Assembly (NCBI GenBank): GCA_001897515.1
Contig: MKTA01000024.1
Location: forward strand, 1 to 64,000
DNA: 64,000 nt
Reading direction: 5' to 3'
Source of the DNA: Bacteroidetes bacterium 41-46
Lineage (GTDB): Bacteria > Bacteroidota > Bacteroidia > Bacteroidales > UBA932
A program made the position numbers and the translations under genes. Position 1 is the stretch's first letter. Every line of letters begins with the position of its first letter. This document shows, one piece after another, positions 1 to 8,105 of this stretch. The notes under the pieces are model-generated. The model saw only the letters and a list, made by a program, of their open reading frames with translations. It ran no database searches and had not been told where the DNA came from.

Positions 1-997
1 CATTTCCCAACTTGACAAGCGGCGACCCCACCACAGCCGAAGCAGTAGTAGCATCAATATCACTCAAATCAAGAAGTGAAGAGGCAGGAGTAGAGCCACC
101 AGAAACTCCGCCGTAGAAGCCGATGTAGTTATCACTAACCAAGCTATTAAACCGAACATCAGAACTCTTTGATAATCCCTGATCAATTAAGTCAAGATTG
201 GACTTGTTATTATGAGTATGCCTATCATTATAAGTAGCAGTAATCTTATCCTTATCCTCCTGAGTAGTGTGTCTAACAGCATCTCCAGAGTGCGTGTTAA
301 AAATTGAAGTAGGCACATAATCGTGACTATGACTCTTAAACGCAAACCTCTCGTCAGATTCACTCTTCGTGAAGTAGTTTGATAAGTCAATTGATACAGA
401 ACCTGGGCCCCATTTTCCATTTGCAAGCTTAATCAATGGAGATCCAGTAATAGCCGTGGCGGTAGCTGGATCAATGTCTAACAAGTCCAATAATGATTGA
501 GGAGCCGGTAGGGAGCCTTCGGGCCTTACTCCACCATAAAACCCAATCCATCCATCTGTGTATATGGGGTGCTTTGCCTTGATGGCCTCGTTATCGGTAT
601 CGTATTCAAAAAGGTCGCTGAAATCAATCTCCCCTTGTGAATTTGTATTGATATCGCTGAGAGAGCAAACAACATTCGCCGTTACAGACTCTTGTACGGA
701 AGACAGAGTCCATCCAGAGCCATTTACCACTTGAATCGTTGGGTCAATAGTGGCATAATCAGGAAATGTACTAGTATATTTTATATCAACCTGCCTATTT
801 GCTCCATTTGTCTGTATCCTAATATTAAAGACAACTCCCAATGGGACTGAGTAATTAATAATTGAAATTGATGCTCCTGAGAAAGAATAAGAGGCAGCAA
901 ATAATACATTAAAAGAGCCAAACGTTATATTTACCTCTCCTTCAATATCATTACCAACTGCCTGAGCTACTAAATACCACTTATCCCGTTGCATCAT
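1..997 (-). CDS. Tail fibre-like protein, partial (C-terminal part beyond left edge)
   Basis: The frame is open from an ATG at 997 to the left edge (332 codons), with no stop. Two copies of a module can be read. Each starts with GFYGGV (residues 152 and 293, exactly 141 residues apart) and continues into SLLDL-DID, then a GSPL-KL segment. Between them is a stretch with FTKSESDERF and paired histidines (SHSHDY, RHTHNN). Bacteroidota phage tail fibres and appendages often use such repeated modules ahead of a variable receptor-binding tip. It lies downstream of the capsid genes on the same strand. The N-terminus (MMQRDKWYLVAQ) overlaps nothing and begins 13 bases after the preceding stop. Fibre is inferred from repeats and place; the tip is outside the window. 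Confidence 0.7.
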   Translation of the reverse strand, partial: MMQRDKWYLVAQAVGNDIEGEVNITFGSFNVLFAASYSFSGASISIINYSVPLGVVFNIRIQTNGANRQVDIKYTSTFPDYATIDPTIQVVNGSGWTLSSVQESVTANVVCSLSDINTNSQGEIDFSDLFEYDTDNEAIKAKHPIYTDGWIGFYGGVRPEGSLPAPQSLLDLLDIDPATATAITGSPLIKLANGKWGPGSVSIDLSNYFTKSESDERFAFKSHSHDYVPTSIFNTHSGDAVRHTTQEDKDKITATYNDRHTHNNKSNLDLIDQGLSKSSDVRFNSLVSDNYIGFYGGVSGGSTPASSLLDLSDIDATTASAVVGSPLVKLGN

Positions 998-1010
998 CTC
1001 AGCAATCTTT

Positions 1011-1622
1011 TTACATCATTAAACTAATTGCGTTTTCCTCTGCTTTTTTCGCTCCCTCTGTTTTACCAAATATCGCCAATACCCTAGAGGCACAAATCCA
1101 ACAAAGAGCATCCTGGAGTACCTCTGGTATGTTTTCGGCAACATCCTTTTTTATGTAAAGAAATCTGTCAACTGTATGATTTGTGTCAACTGAAAAATAC
1201 TCAATGACCATCTTGTTTGACCTGTGAGAAAGAATCGCGATAGGCTTACTCAATCCTCCCCTGAGATATTTATTGTACTGCATATTCGCAAGGGGTGTGC
1301 CTTGTGGCACTAGCTCGGTCACAGGTCTTAACCAGTCTGTCATCTTTAGTTCAACAAGTCTTAAATAATCGGAGGGAACATCAATAGTACCAATCTTGCT
1401 ATCTCCCGATACCGCTACTCCTGCATTTGCTGAGCTGGTGGCAATAAGCCTATGAACAGGAGCCTTAAGAAGCACCTCCTTGGCGCTCTCGTCAAGTAGA
1501 TCTGCAATGATTGTGTCAATAGGCTTGTTGTCGTCCTGACCCACCTCTACAATAAGGGCATCAGAGGGAGATAATTCGTCAATCTTTGATTTCACCTGAT
1601 TGATTAATGCTGTCCTGTTCAT
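1011..1622 (-). CDS. Probable head-tail connector or adaptor protein
   Basis: 203 residues starting at ATG 1622. It is mostly helical in appearance with no hydrophobic segment or signal peptide. Size, composition and position (between the capsid-proximal gene and the tail fibre) fit the small structural adaptor proteins found in this place in short-tailed and crAss-like phages. The middle part (LVELKMTDWLRPVTEL) and the helical C-terminus (EVLQDALCWICASRVLAIFG) are the best-preserved-looking parts. No catalytic motif is visible. The assignment rests on context and general look, so treat it as a virion protein with the exact role open. Confidence 0.5.
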   Translation of the reverse strand: MNRTALINQVKSKIDELSPSDALIVEVGQDDNKPIDTIIADLLDESAKEVLLKAPVHRLIATSSANAGVAVSGDSKIGTIDVPSDYLRLVELKMTDWLRPVTELVPQGTPLANMQYNKYLRGGLSKPIAILSHRSNKMVIEYFSVDTNHTVDRFLYIKKDVAENIPEVLQDALCWICASRVLAIFGKTEGAKKAEENAISLMM

Positions 1623-1633
1623 AGCTCGTATTA

Positions 1634-2260
1634 TTATCTTTCAAACTTTACTATCAAGCCTCTCTCTGTTGCTGTTTTTAAAACATCATTTGAGGAGCGA
1701 AGCTTTGACTTCACAATGTTATAAGGCTCTTTTCCAAAGAAGTCCTGCGCTTCAGAAAGATTACGGAATACAATAGCTTCTTGTGCCGATTGTCCCTTAA
1801 CTTCTGCTGTTGCTTTAGGGCTTGAGGCCTCGTTTTTAGTTTCAGTTACTCCCTCACCTTCCTGGGAGCTCCCCAAGGAAGCAATACCATATTGATTTGC
1901 ATTTACATCCTCTGCCACCGGATTTGTAGGTGTTGGGACACTAGCCGCTTCTGTTTGTGCTGCCTGTCCTGCGAGAAGACTATTCGCCTTGAGGTCTTCT
2001 AGTTCAACTCCACCTAAAACAGCAACACCCGGCCCAGCAAGAGGAGACCTTTGTCTACCTCCGAATATTGACTTTAGTTTATAAAGCCTATTATACATAT
2101 CGCTTACCTCAAGTTCGTGCTGTATCTTCACATCATCTGTGTGATATACTCCATTGTTATTTGCATCCGAGCCTGTAAATCCAATACGATGCTCAACTCC
2201 TTCAACGTAAATTGAAACGTATAGGTTTTTGTCATACATTGCCTGATATATTTTCATCAT
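1634..2260 (-). CDS. Phage virion-associated protein, unknown
   Basis: About 208 residues if begun at the paired ATGs at 2260/2257. The frame is open to an ATG at 2320, but those 20 extra residues are Cys/Arg/Ser-rich and overlap a stem-loop downstream of the capsid gene, so the inner start is preferred. The N-terminal 60 residues ([20 protein letters not shown]) look like a small beta domain. The middle is low-complexity, rich in Ala, Glu and Pro. The C-terminal 45 residues ([19 protein letters not shown]-like region near residue 165) resemble a short folded cap. Proteins of this design sit next to the capsid gene in several Bacteroidota phages. I do not recognise a function. Confidence 0.5.
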
Positions 2261-2280
2261 AGCGTTTTGATATTTATTTA

Positions 2281-2345
2281 TTTTTAAACAACAAGGGGAA
2301 CGAGCAGAAATACCACTCATCCCCCTGCTCTTTTATAGCGATTGA
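2281..2345 (-). terminator. Possible stem-loop after the capsid gene
   Basis: On the minus strand, directly after the capsid stop, GAGCAG and CTGCTC can pair around a 17-base loop, followed by a G/C-poor run (TTGTTGTTTAAAAATAAATA). The stem is only 6 bp, so it may act as a weak terminator or a processing or attenuation site that makes capsid mRNA more abundant than downstream genes. This is inference from sequence alone. Confidence 0.25.
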
Positions 2346-2352
2346 ATACTGT

Positions 2353-3687
2353 TTACTGAGGCTTAATCTTACGATGCACGTCAAGATTTTCTGCAAACAG
2401 AGCGAAGTTCTCAAGCAGACGTTGAGCCTTAACCCTCTTTTGTCCTGTGTCGTCAAGAAGAAGATCTTTGGTTTGCAGTGGCTCAAATACGTACTTAATT
2501 ATATATGACATATCAAGCACCATTCCGCACTCTGAGAATGGACCTACAAATAGACCACTCATTGATTTAACCAGTAGTTCTCCGAAGTTGGTTATAATCC
2601 TATTGAAGCGTACTCCATGCACTATCTCAACCGATGTAGCCTCTACTTGCTTACTGTATGCCTCAACCTGAGACAGCCACTTGATATAATCTGGACCAGC
2701 AAGAAGCACCCTTCTCTCAGAGCCGTTATTGCCATCAAATATCTCCTTGGTAAGCTGAACAAACGCCTTGTTGTCCGGAGATTTAGTCTTGTCATATGTA
2801 GAGGTTCCTGTCAACTGGTTCCATAGACCATCAGAAGTATAAATCTTCTCATTCGTAACAGGATCTATCAGCACAGATTTAACTCCAAACAGATTCGTAA
2901 ACTCCATAGAACGTTTCATATCCCATATTGCAAGTTCCTTATGAGTAGAGAAGTCCAGATTGACTTTCTTTTTAGCAAGGTCAGATATAACAGACTGCTC
3001 AATTTGAGCCATGTGAATCTGAGTATAGTTCTTGCGAGGAACAGGCAGTGCTGCAAAAGCATCTGTTTGTGCGGCTGTCTCACTCATAGCCTTACCCAGT
3101 CTCATAATAGGAGTGTTTAGAGCTATTACCGGGATCTTATCACTAACAGGGTTTGCTGCAACAACTTGCAATGTTCCTGCTGCATTGTCTTTTCCGGCTA
3201 TGTAGAGCATCAATGGCTTACCGTCTCCACCTAGTACGGATGGCACTATGACAGTGTCTTTTATTTGCCACATAGCTTTTTTACCTACTGGAATGTTAGC
3301 AACGTCAGAAAGTCCGTCGGTAGCCGCCAATACAGAGTCAAGTATCTCTCTTGTGCCTACTTCGTACCCGCCGCACTCATTTGATTCAACTGTTCGGACG
3401 TTGTTAAGCTCCCTTGTAAGAGTGTCAAGAGGTGTGTCCGATGGCCTTACTTTAACGATTAATTTATTAAGATCGTCATCAAGGATGTCTCCTACATCTT
3501 TGAGTGTCTCCATGGTCAGGGTCCCCTCTGCTGCAGCTCCGGGTCCTACGATAGCTCCAGCCATTGCCACTACTACGGATGAACCACCTATCAGGAAGTC
3601 GGCCACGTTTTCAAGACCACCCCCAATGCCTACAGCCATAAACAATACGGCCGTAACCATTAAAAATAATTTGATTTTTGTTTTCAT
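2353..3687 (-). CDS. Major capsid protein (HK97-fold type), with hydrophobic N-terminus
   Basis: 444 residues from ATG 3687. The frame extends to an ATG at 3804, but the extra 39 residues overlap the end of the upstream scaffold gene, and the inner start follows that stop by 19 bases with a purine-rich leader. Residues 50-110 contain SDTPLDTLTREL, a capsid N-arm-like segment. The C-terminal third (GPDYIKWLSQVEAYSKQVEA, then an FGELLVKSMSGLFVG region) looks like the P and A domains of HK97-fold capsids. The position between scaffold and connector genes is classical. Odd: residues 5-30 (KIKLFLMVTAVLFMAVGIGG) are a Lys-led hydrophobic stretch like a signal peptide, followed by a second apolar, Gly/Ala-rich segment. 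That is unusual for a capsid and could be a delta-domain or scaffold-like leader removed on maturation. Confidence 0.7.
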   Translation of the reverse strand: MKTKIKLFLMVTAVLFMAVGIGGGLENVADFLIGGSSVVVAMAGAIVGPGAAAEGTLTMETLKDVGDILDDDLNKLIVKVRPSDTPLDTLTRELNNVRTVESNECGGYEVGTREILDSVLAATDGLSDVANIPVGKKAMWQIKDTVIVPSVLGGDGKPLMLYIAGKDNAAGTLQVVAANPVSDKIPVIALNTPIMRLGKAMSETAAQTDAFAALPVPRKNYTQIHMAQIEQSVISDLAKKKVNLDFSTHKELAIWDMKRSMEFTNLFGVKSVLIDPVTNEKIYTSDGLWNQLTGTSTYDKTKSPDNKAFVQLTKEIFDGNNGSERRVLLAGPDYIKWLSQVEAYSKQVEATSVEIVHGVRFNRIITNFGELLVKSMSGLFVGPFSECGMVLDMSYIIKYVFEPLQTKDLLLDDTGQKRVKAQRLLENFALFAENLDVHRKIKPQ

Positions 3688-3706
3688 TTTAAAAAGGTTT
3701 TTAATG

Positions 3707-4498
3707 TTATATTTTTGGTCTGTTGCCGACTCCTTCAAATAACGAGTTGCCGCGCCTTTCTTGCTTGTCAGGCACTTTTGCACCTGCCGGAATAGGAACG
3801 CCATCCCCAGACTTATTTTCTTTATCAGCTTTTTTCTTTACGTCAATAGCTTCGTTTCTGCCTTCAATCTTTCCGGCCTCTTCGGCTGCCTTGACCTCGT
3901 TATCAAAATTCATCATCTTGTGAAACGACAATAGAAGTTCTGGAGTTATCTCCTTCATTATCAGTTTGTCAAACGTGTCATTGATAAGAGTGATAAGGCC
4001 ATCCTTTTGCTCTTCGGTATAGCCGTTTTCCTCAGCAAAGGCATCAATGGCGCTTAGCGTCTTAGCCTCGTTCTCTGCTATTTGCTTGGTTCTTTCCTCA
4101 AAGGCTTTGTTTTGAGTTATCTTTTCCTCTCTCACTCTGCGATACTCTTCATAGTCAGGGTCTCCTTCTTGAGGAATAAGGTCCTCTTGCGAAAGAGATT
4201 TAGCTACCGCGACTCTAAAAGGCATTTTGTTTACAGCTATATCATAAGCTATTTGAGCAAATTCAGGTTCGGCTCTCATGGCCTCGTTTAGAGACTCTTC
4301 GGCTGTTTTATACTTGCCTAGTTCCGTCTCCACGTCCTCAGCGTATTTATCTTCCAGGTCAAGCCAATCCTCGTCTTTCTCAGGATTGACATCCGGGTAT
4401 CTAGCCTTGATTTTCTCCCTGTATTTACGCAGGGCCGGAGCTGCCATCTGTTCAGGGGAGGCATCTCCAATTACTCCATTTTCATTATTTTTTTTCAT
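3707..4498 (-). CDS. Scaffold-like capsid assembly protein
   Basis: 263 residues, strongly acidic and helix-forming. Residues 25-190 contain dense Glu/Lys/Ala repeats with likely coiled coil, and the tail is basic and disordered (QERRGNSLFEGVGNRPKI). No cysteine, membrane segment or protease motif is visible. Charge, size and place immediately upstream of the major capsid gene in the same transcription direction match scaffolding proteins, which line the inside of the procapsid and bind the capsid through a basic C-terminus. It is the first gene of its transcription unit, facing a divergent promoter region. The role is inferred from context. Confidence 0.55.
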   Translation of the reverse strand: MKKNNENGVIGDASPEQMAAPALRKYREKIKARYPDVNPEKDEDWLDLEDKYAEDVETELGKYKTAEESLNEAMRAEPEFAQIAYDIAVNKMPFRVAVAKSLSQEDLIPQEGDPDYEEYRRVREEKITQNKAFEERTKQIAENEAKTLSAIDAFAEENGYTEEQKDGLITLINDTFDKLIMKEITPELLLSFHKMMNFDNEVKAAEEAGKIEGRNEAIDVKKKADKENKSGDGVPIPAGAKVPDKQERRGNSLFEGVGNRPKI

Positions 4499-4526
4499 CT
4501 TGATGAAAATTTACTAGCGTGAATCT

Positions 4527-4549
4527 TTAAACATGACAAATATGTTTAA
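4527..4549. promoter_or_regulatory. Perfect 8-bp dyad in the scaffold/terminase divergent promoter region
   Basis: TTAAACAT and ATGTTTAA flank a 7-base spacer (GACAAAT), giving a 23-bp palindrome midway between two divergent transcription units. On the minus strand it covers CATATTTG, one base off the Bacteroidota -7 box TAnnTTTG. A dimeric phage regulator bound here could block or activate scaffold-capsid transcription. The sequence shows the dyad; the operator role is inference. Confidence 0.4.
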
Positions 4550-4573
4550 GTAATATTCAATAAATTGGTCATA

Positions 4574-4607
4574 TTGCTCAATTTTCAAGATTTTTCAAGT
4601 ATATTTG
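4574..4607 (+). promoter_or_regulatory. Bacteroidota-type promoter for the terminase genes
   Basis: A TATATTTG box at 4600-4607 followed by C exactly fits the -7 consensus TAnnTTTG. A TTG at 4574-4576 lies at a plausible -33 distance (23 bases). Transcription would start near 4613, which rules out the upstream TTG codon at 4605 as start of the next gene and supports the ATG at 4647. Confidence 0.55.
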
Positions 4608-4646
4608 CAATGGGATGGTATTGACTGTCGTATACAGAGAAAGAGG

Positions 4647-4937
4647 ATGAGAGATCGCGACATCATAGAGGTGCGGAACTACGAAATCAGAGAGGTTTAC
4701 TTTATCGTTTACAAGAGAGCGATGAAGCAGGGAATATCGCCCAAGGATGCTAAGACAGAGGCTTACTCGGCAATAGAACTGAGGTATTGCATATCAAGAG
4801 AGAGCGCAAGGAGGATTGTCAACACTCCGGCGAAAAAAGAGTCCGTAAGATTAATGGGGCTATTTCGCGAGCGAACAGAGCAATTGTTGGAGTTGTTAAG
4901 GGAGGTGCAAGATGAAACCTGTAAAAGAACTGGTTAA
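4647..4937 (+). CDS. Small DNA-binding protein, candidate small terminase subunit
   Basis: 96 residues from ATG 4647, preceded by GAGAAAGAGG. It is basic and wholly helical in look. The central part (ISPKDAKTEAYSAIELRYCI followed by SRESARRIV) resembles a helix-turn-helix, and the C-terminal 35 residues form an amphipathic helix with Leu spacing. Small terminases bind the packaging start site through such a domain and form rings through C-terminal helices. The gene overlaps the large terminase by 26 bases, the usual arrangement. A different DNA-binding role is possible, but position makes small terminase the best guess. Confidence 0.5.
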   Translation: MRDRDIIEVRNYEIREVYFIVYKRAMKQGISPKDAKTEAYSAIELRYCISRESARRIVNTPAKKESVRLMGLFRERTEQLLELLREVQDETCKRTG

Positions 4938-6945
4938 GGAGAATGATCGGAGGAGAAAATTATACTTTCGTGAATACTCCAGAGCCCTGGGCGATAAAGC
5001 GCAAGAGGTTATACCAAGGAAACAGGTCCTGATTGAGCACAAGATACTTGCCTTGCCAATGGAAATGCTTGACATACCCGTTGTGAAGGCTCTTATCAAG
5101 CACGGAGGAAAAATTGAATCACTACTACTAAAATATAAGTACGAAGCAACAAAGGAGAATAAGATTGAGTTTTTAAACTCGTTTCACACAGCTCGTTTTA
5201 AATATGATTTTGAATTTTGGTGTTTTCTCACGGTAAAGATTCAAGACAAGCTAACAAAACAAAGAATTCCATTTAAATTAAATCGCGGACAAAGAAGACT
5301 TGTTGCCAAATTTGAAAAAATGCGACTAGACGGAGTGCCAATAAGAGTTATCCTAGTAAAAGCACGCCAATGGGGAGGGTCAACCGTTACGCAAATCTAT
5401 ATGTTGTGGCTACAATTGTTTCATTACGAAAACTGGCACAGTGTTATTATTTCTCAATTAAAGACTCAGGCTGTCAACATTAGAAATATGTTGAGCAAGA
5501 CAATAAAGTACTACCCAAGAGAAGCCGGAGAGTTTTCTTTTACAGCGGTTAGTGGTACTCAATCAATAAGGCAGATACCAGAGCGTGGTTGTGAGGTACA
5601 GATAGGTTCAGCAGAGATGCCTGACGCCATACGTTCATTTGACGTATCAATGGCACACTTATCAGAGATTGCCTTATGGCCGGAAACACAAGCCAAATCA
5701 GGAGATGACCTGGCTCAAGCCTTGTATGCTGCGATACCAAGTCATCAGCCAGGCACATTTATTTGCTTGGAATCAACAGCAAAGGGCATTGGTAACTTTT
5801 TCCATGAGAACTGGCTACTCGCCGAATCGGGCGAATCTGAATTAGCCCCGGTATTTGTGTCTTGGTTTGAGATAGATCTTTATACGAAAGGAATAAATAA
5901 TATCAAGAGGTTTATTGAATCCATGACACCTTACAATTGGTGGCAATGGGAGCAGGGGGCTACATTTGAGGGGATAAACTGGTATAACTGGTACAAGAAA
6001 AGTAAACGTTACTCTGATTTTCAGATGAAGTCCGAGTTTCCCACAACTGCCGGAGAGGCATTTCAGACTAAATCAGGTAAATATTTCTTACCTGAATATA
6101 TTGAAGTGTCACGCAAGACTTGTAAGCAACCAATTTTTATCGGTACAATCCGGGGTGACTCTCAAAAAGGAGCCGGAGCACTCAGAAATATAAGGCTTAT
6201 TGAAGGTGATACAGGTGCATCAGAAGTACTGAAGATATGGCAACACCCTGAAATATCAAGTGATGAGCGTATTTTATACAGATATTTGGTAACTATTGAC
6301 ATTGGAGGGAAAAGCTACACCTCGGACAACTCTGTTATCTCAGTATATGATCGGATAGGTCTGATGGACCCGTTTGGAGCACTGGAGAGGGTTGCTATAT
6401 GGGTTGGTCACGTAGACCACGATATTCTTGCTTGGCTTGGAGCGCAGATAGCCACATATTATGACGAAGCCCTACTTGTCATTGAGAGCAACACCATTGA
6501 CTCAAGGGATAAGAAAAAGAAAGACAGTATAACGTTTGAGGGAGATCACTTTTACACGGTCATTGATGAACTGGCCGAGGAGTACGATAATTTGTACGCA
6601 AGAGGGACTCCTCCTGACAAAGTAATAGACAAAGGAGGCGAAGTTAAGTATGGCTGGCACATGAATAAAAAGACCAAGTACCAGGCTTATGACAGATATT
6701 CAGCAGCTATTCGTGATGGAGAATATGTTGAACGGTCACACGAAGCGGTTAATGAGATGGAGTGGTTAGAAGTTGACAAGAATGGGGGAATAAACGCTAT
6801 TCTTGGGAAAAGAGACGATATTCAAGATACAAATGCTGTAGGAGTATATGTTGCTTTTGAAGAGATGCCTTTGCCGGTTGTTGTCAATATTAAGAAGCCG
6901 ACCAAAACGAGAGGTAGGAGAAGCCATGGAGCCGCGACAATATAA
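4912..6945 (+). CDS. Large terminase subunit (packaging ATPase and nuclease)
   Basis: 677 residues. ATPase domain: Walker A variant KARQWGGST at 150-158, the deviant R-x-W-G form seen in many phage terminases. Walker B ends in the catalytic S-E pair at 251-252 (VSMAHLSEIALW), and coupling motif EST lies at 287-289. Nuclease domain (RNase H-like): first acidic residue D463 (TIDIGG), E525 (VIESNT) and the acidic cluster D635/D636/D639 near the C-terminus. Lengths between motifs and total length are normal. It would translocate DNA into the prohead and cut concatemers. With its partner it forms a two-gene plus-strand unit set among minus-strand genes, ending 51 bases before a convergent gene. 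Confidence 0.93.
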   Translation: MKPVKELVKENDRRRKLYFREYSRALGDKAQEVIPRKQVLIEHKILALPMEMLDIPVVKALIKHGGKIESLLLKYKYEATKENKIEFLNSFHTARFKYDFEFWCFLTVKIQDKLTKQRIPFKLNRGQRRLVAKFEKMRLDGVPIRVILVKARQWGGSTVTQIYMLWLQLFHYENWHSVIISQLKTQAVNIRNMLSKTIKYYPREAGEFSFTAVSGTQSIRQIPERGCEVQIGSAEMPDAIRSFDVSMAHLSEIALWPETQAKSGDDLAQALYAAIPSHQPGTFICLESTAKGIGNFFHENWLLAESGESELAPVFVSWFEIDLYTKGINNIKRFIESMTPYNWWQWEQGATFEGINWYNWYKKSKRYSDFQMKSEFPTTAGEAFQTKSGKYFLPEYIEVSRKTCKQPIFIGTIRGDSQKGAGALRNIRLIEGDTGASEVLKIWQHPEISSDERILYRYLVTIDIGGKSYTSDNSVISVYDRIGLMDPFGALERVAIWVGHVDHDILAWLGAQIATYYDEALLVIESNTIDSRDKKKKDSITFEGDHFYTVIDELAEEYDNLYARGTPPDKVIDKGGEVKYGWHMNKKTKYQAYDRYSAAIRDGEYVERSHEAVNEMEWLEVDKNGGINAILGKRDDIQDTNAVGVYVAFEEMPLPVVVNIKKPTKTRGRRSHGAATI

Positions 6946-6996
6946 AAGCCCAGTCCTTGATAGGGCCGAGCTTAGAATAGACAATAGAAAAAACAT

Positions 6997-7530
6997 TTAT
7001 TGGCTATTAAGATTAGCAACAAAGGCCCTTCTCATCTTGAGGGTAAACATTCGTGCTTTAAGCAACTCTTTTTTATCCCTGAACTTATTAGTGACAAATG
7101 CCGTTAGCTCTCCCTGCGCTCTCAATCCAAACCATCCTTGCAGACATCCATCAACAATACTGTCTTTAATAGCCATGTCAATAAGGTCAAGATCGTTGTC
7201 GTTATATGCGGCGTGGTCATTAATAGACATAGTTATAGTTGTGTCGGTGATTTTATAAGAATCAGAAATACCATTCGTGTGTTTTTTGAACACCTCAAAA
7301 ACCTCGCTTAAAACCACCTCTAAAATAACCTCAAAGGCACTTTTTTCGTCTGCGGACAGCGCATATTCCTCTCCAATAATCTCCCCTTTTTCATTCTTCA
7401 TTGATTTTGTCATGAAGTTTGACTGCAAAGACACTATATCAAAGAGTTTGTCTTTATCCTGTGTAAAAATAATCATTGCAGGAGCCTCCGACCCGGGAGT
7501 GGTCACTGCAGCTTTTTTAGTGTATGCCAT
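6997..7530 (-). CDS. Phage protein of unknown role, paralogue of its neighbour
   Basis: 177 residues from ATG 7530 (MAYTKKAAVTTPGSEAPAM). The frame is open to 7683, but those 51 extra residues overlap the neighbour's coding end and look non-coding. The second half reads as a beta strand with TDTTITMSI, a helix, then CLQGWFG and a basic helix ending in RR. The next gene shows the same order (SIVIHP, helix, CLVKWFG, helix, RR), so the two appear to be diverged copies. It lies just after the portal on the portal strand, a place where tail-completion or head-closure proteins are common. Function not recognised. Confidence 0.55.
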   Translation of the reverse strand: MAYTKKAAVTTPGSEAPAMIIFTQDKDKLFDIVSLQSNFMTKSMKNEKGEIIGEEYALSADEKSAFEVILEVVLSEVFEVFKKHTNGISDSYKITDTTITMSINDHAAYNDNDLDLIDMAIKDSIVDGCLQGWFGLRAQGELTAFVTNKFRDKKELLKARMFTLKMRRAFVANLNSQ

Positions 7531-7600
7531 CTTTTTTAAAATTGATTTTTGTTTAAAAATATAATCTTGTAAAACTCTTATGTGGTCATGTTGCCCATAT

Positions 7601-8101
7601 CTATAAAAGCGGGTCAATGGGTAGTCTCGCCCCTTTTCTCCTGTAATGTATTGAAGAAGTAAGTTTATCAATAGCAGCTTCATATTCGGCTTTTACTCCA
7701 ATTGCATCCGCCTCTCTTCCAAACCACTTGACTAGACAGTTCTTTTCTATTACCTCCAATATGTAACCATACATAGCATATGCAATTGAGTCTCTCATAT
7801 ATAGAGTTGGATGAATAACTATGCTAAAGTTTCCGTCTGCATCCATATTTGAAGGAGTAATTTCATCTTGGAAATATCTTGTAAGAAGAATTATCAAGTC
7901 AGAGATTGACTCTCTGAAATATTTATTGAACATTACTCTGTCCGGCTCTAGCAGCTCCCTCCTCTCCCCTCTTTGTTCTTCGGGCAGATTATTGTTGATA
8001 TAAACAGAGGATATACTCACTCTTGAGAACATCTCTTCTTTTGGTATTGTGATCTCCCACGTCCTGACTTGGGTAATCTCGTTTATCTTAACCTCTACCA
8101 T
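7601..8101 (-). CDS. Phage protein of unknown role, paralogue of its neighbour
   Basis: 166 residues from ATG 8101, which lies 4 bases after the portal stop, so the two are translationally close. The shared core with the 177-residue neighbour is a beta segment (NFSIVIHPTLYMRDSI), a helix, CLVKWFGREAD, a long helix and a basic end (HYRRKGARLPIDPLL). The N-terminal 60 residues differ from the paralogue. No enzyme motif or membrane segment. A pair of paralogous small virion proteins behind a portal suggests ring-forming neck or tail-tube parts, but that is inference. Confidence 0.55.
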   Translation of the reverse strand: MVEVKINEITQVRTWEITIPKEEMFSRVSISSVYINNNLPEEQRGERRELLEPDRVMFNKYFRESISDLIILLTRYFQDEITPSNMDADGNFSIVIHPTLYMRDSIAYAMYGYILEVIEKNCLVKWFGREADAIGVKAEYEAAIDKLTSSIHYRRKGARLPIDPLL

Positions 8102-8105
8102 GTGA

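Noticed and set aside
187-426. 79-codon minus-strand frame at the left end
   Set aside because: It lies out of frame inside the tail-fibre gene, which is open over the whole stretch.
3248-3742. 164-codon plus-strand frame opposite the capsid gene
   Set aside because: Ser/Pro-rich composition typical of antisense frames, with no leader; the capsid gene on the other strand is convincing.
6926-7258. Plus-strand frame starting MEPRQYKSPVLDRAEL after the terminase
   Set aside because: Most of it is antisense to the well-supported 177-residue gene; only about 25 codons lie in free sequence. It may be a remnant but cannot be supported as a gene.
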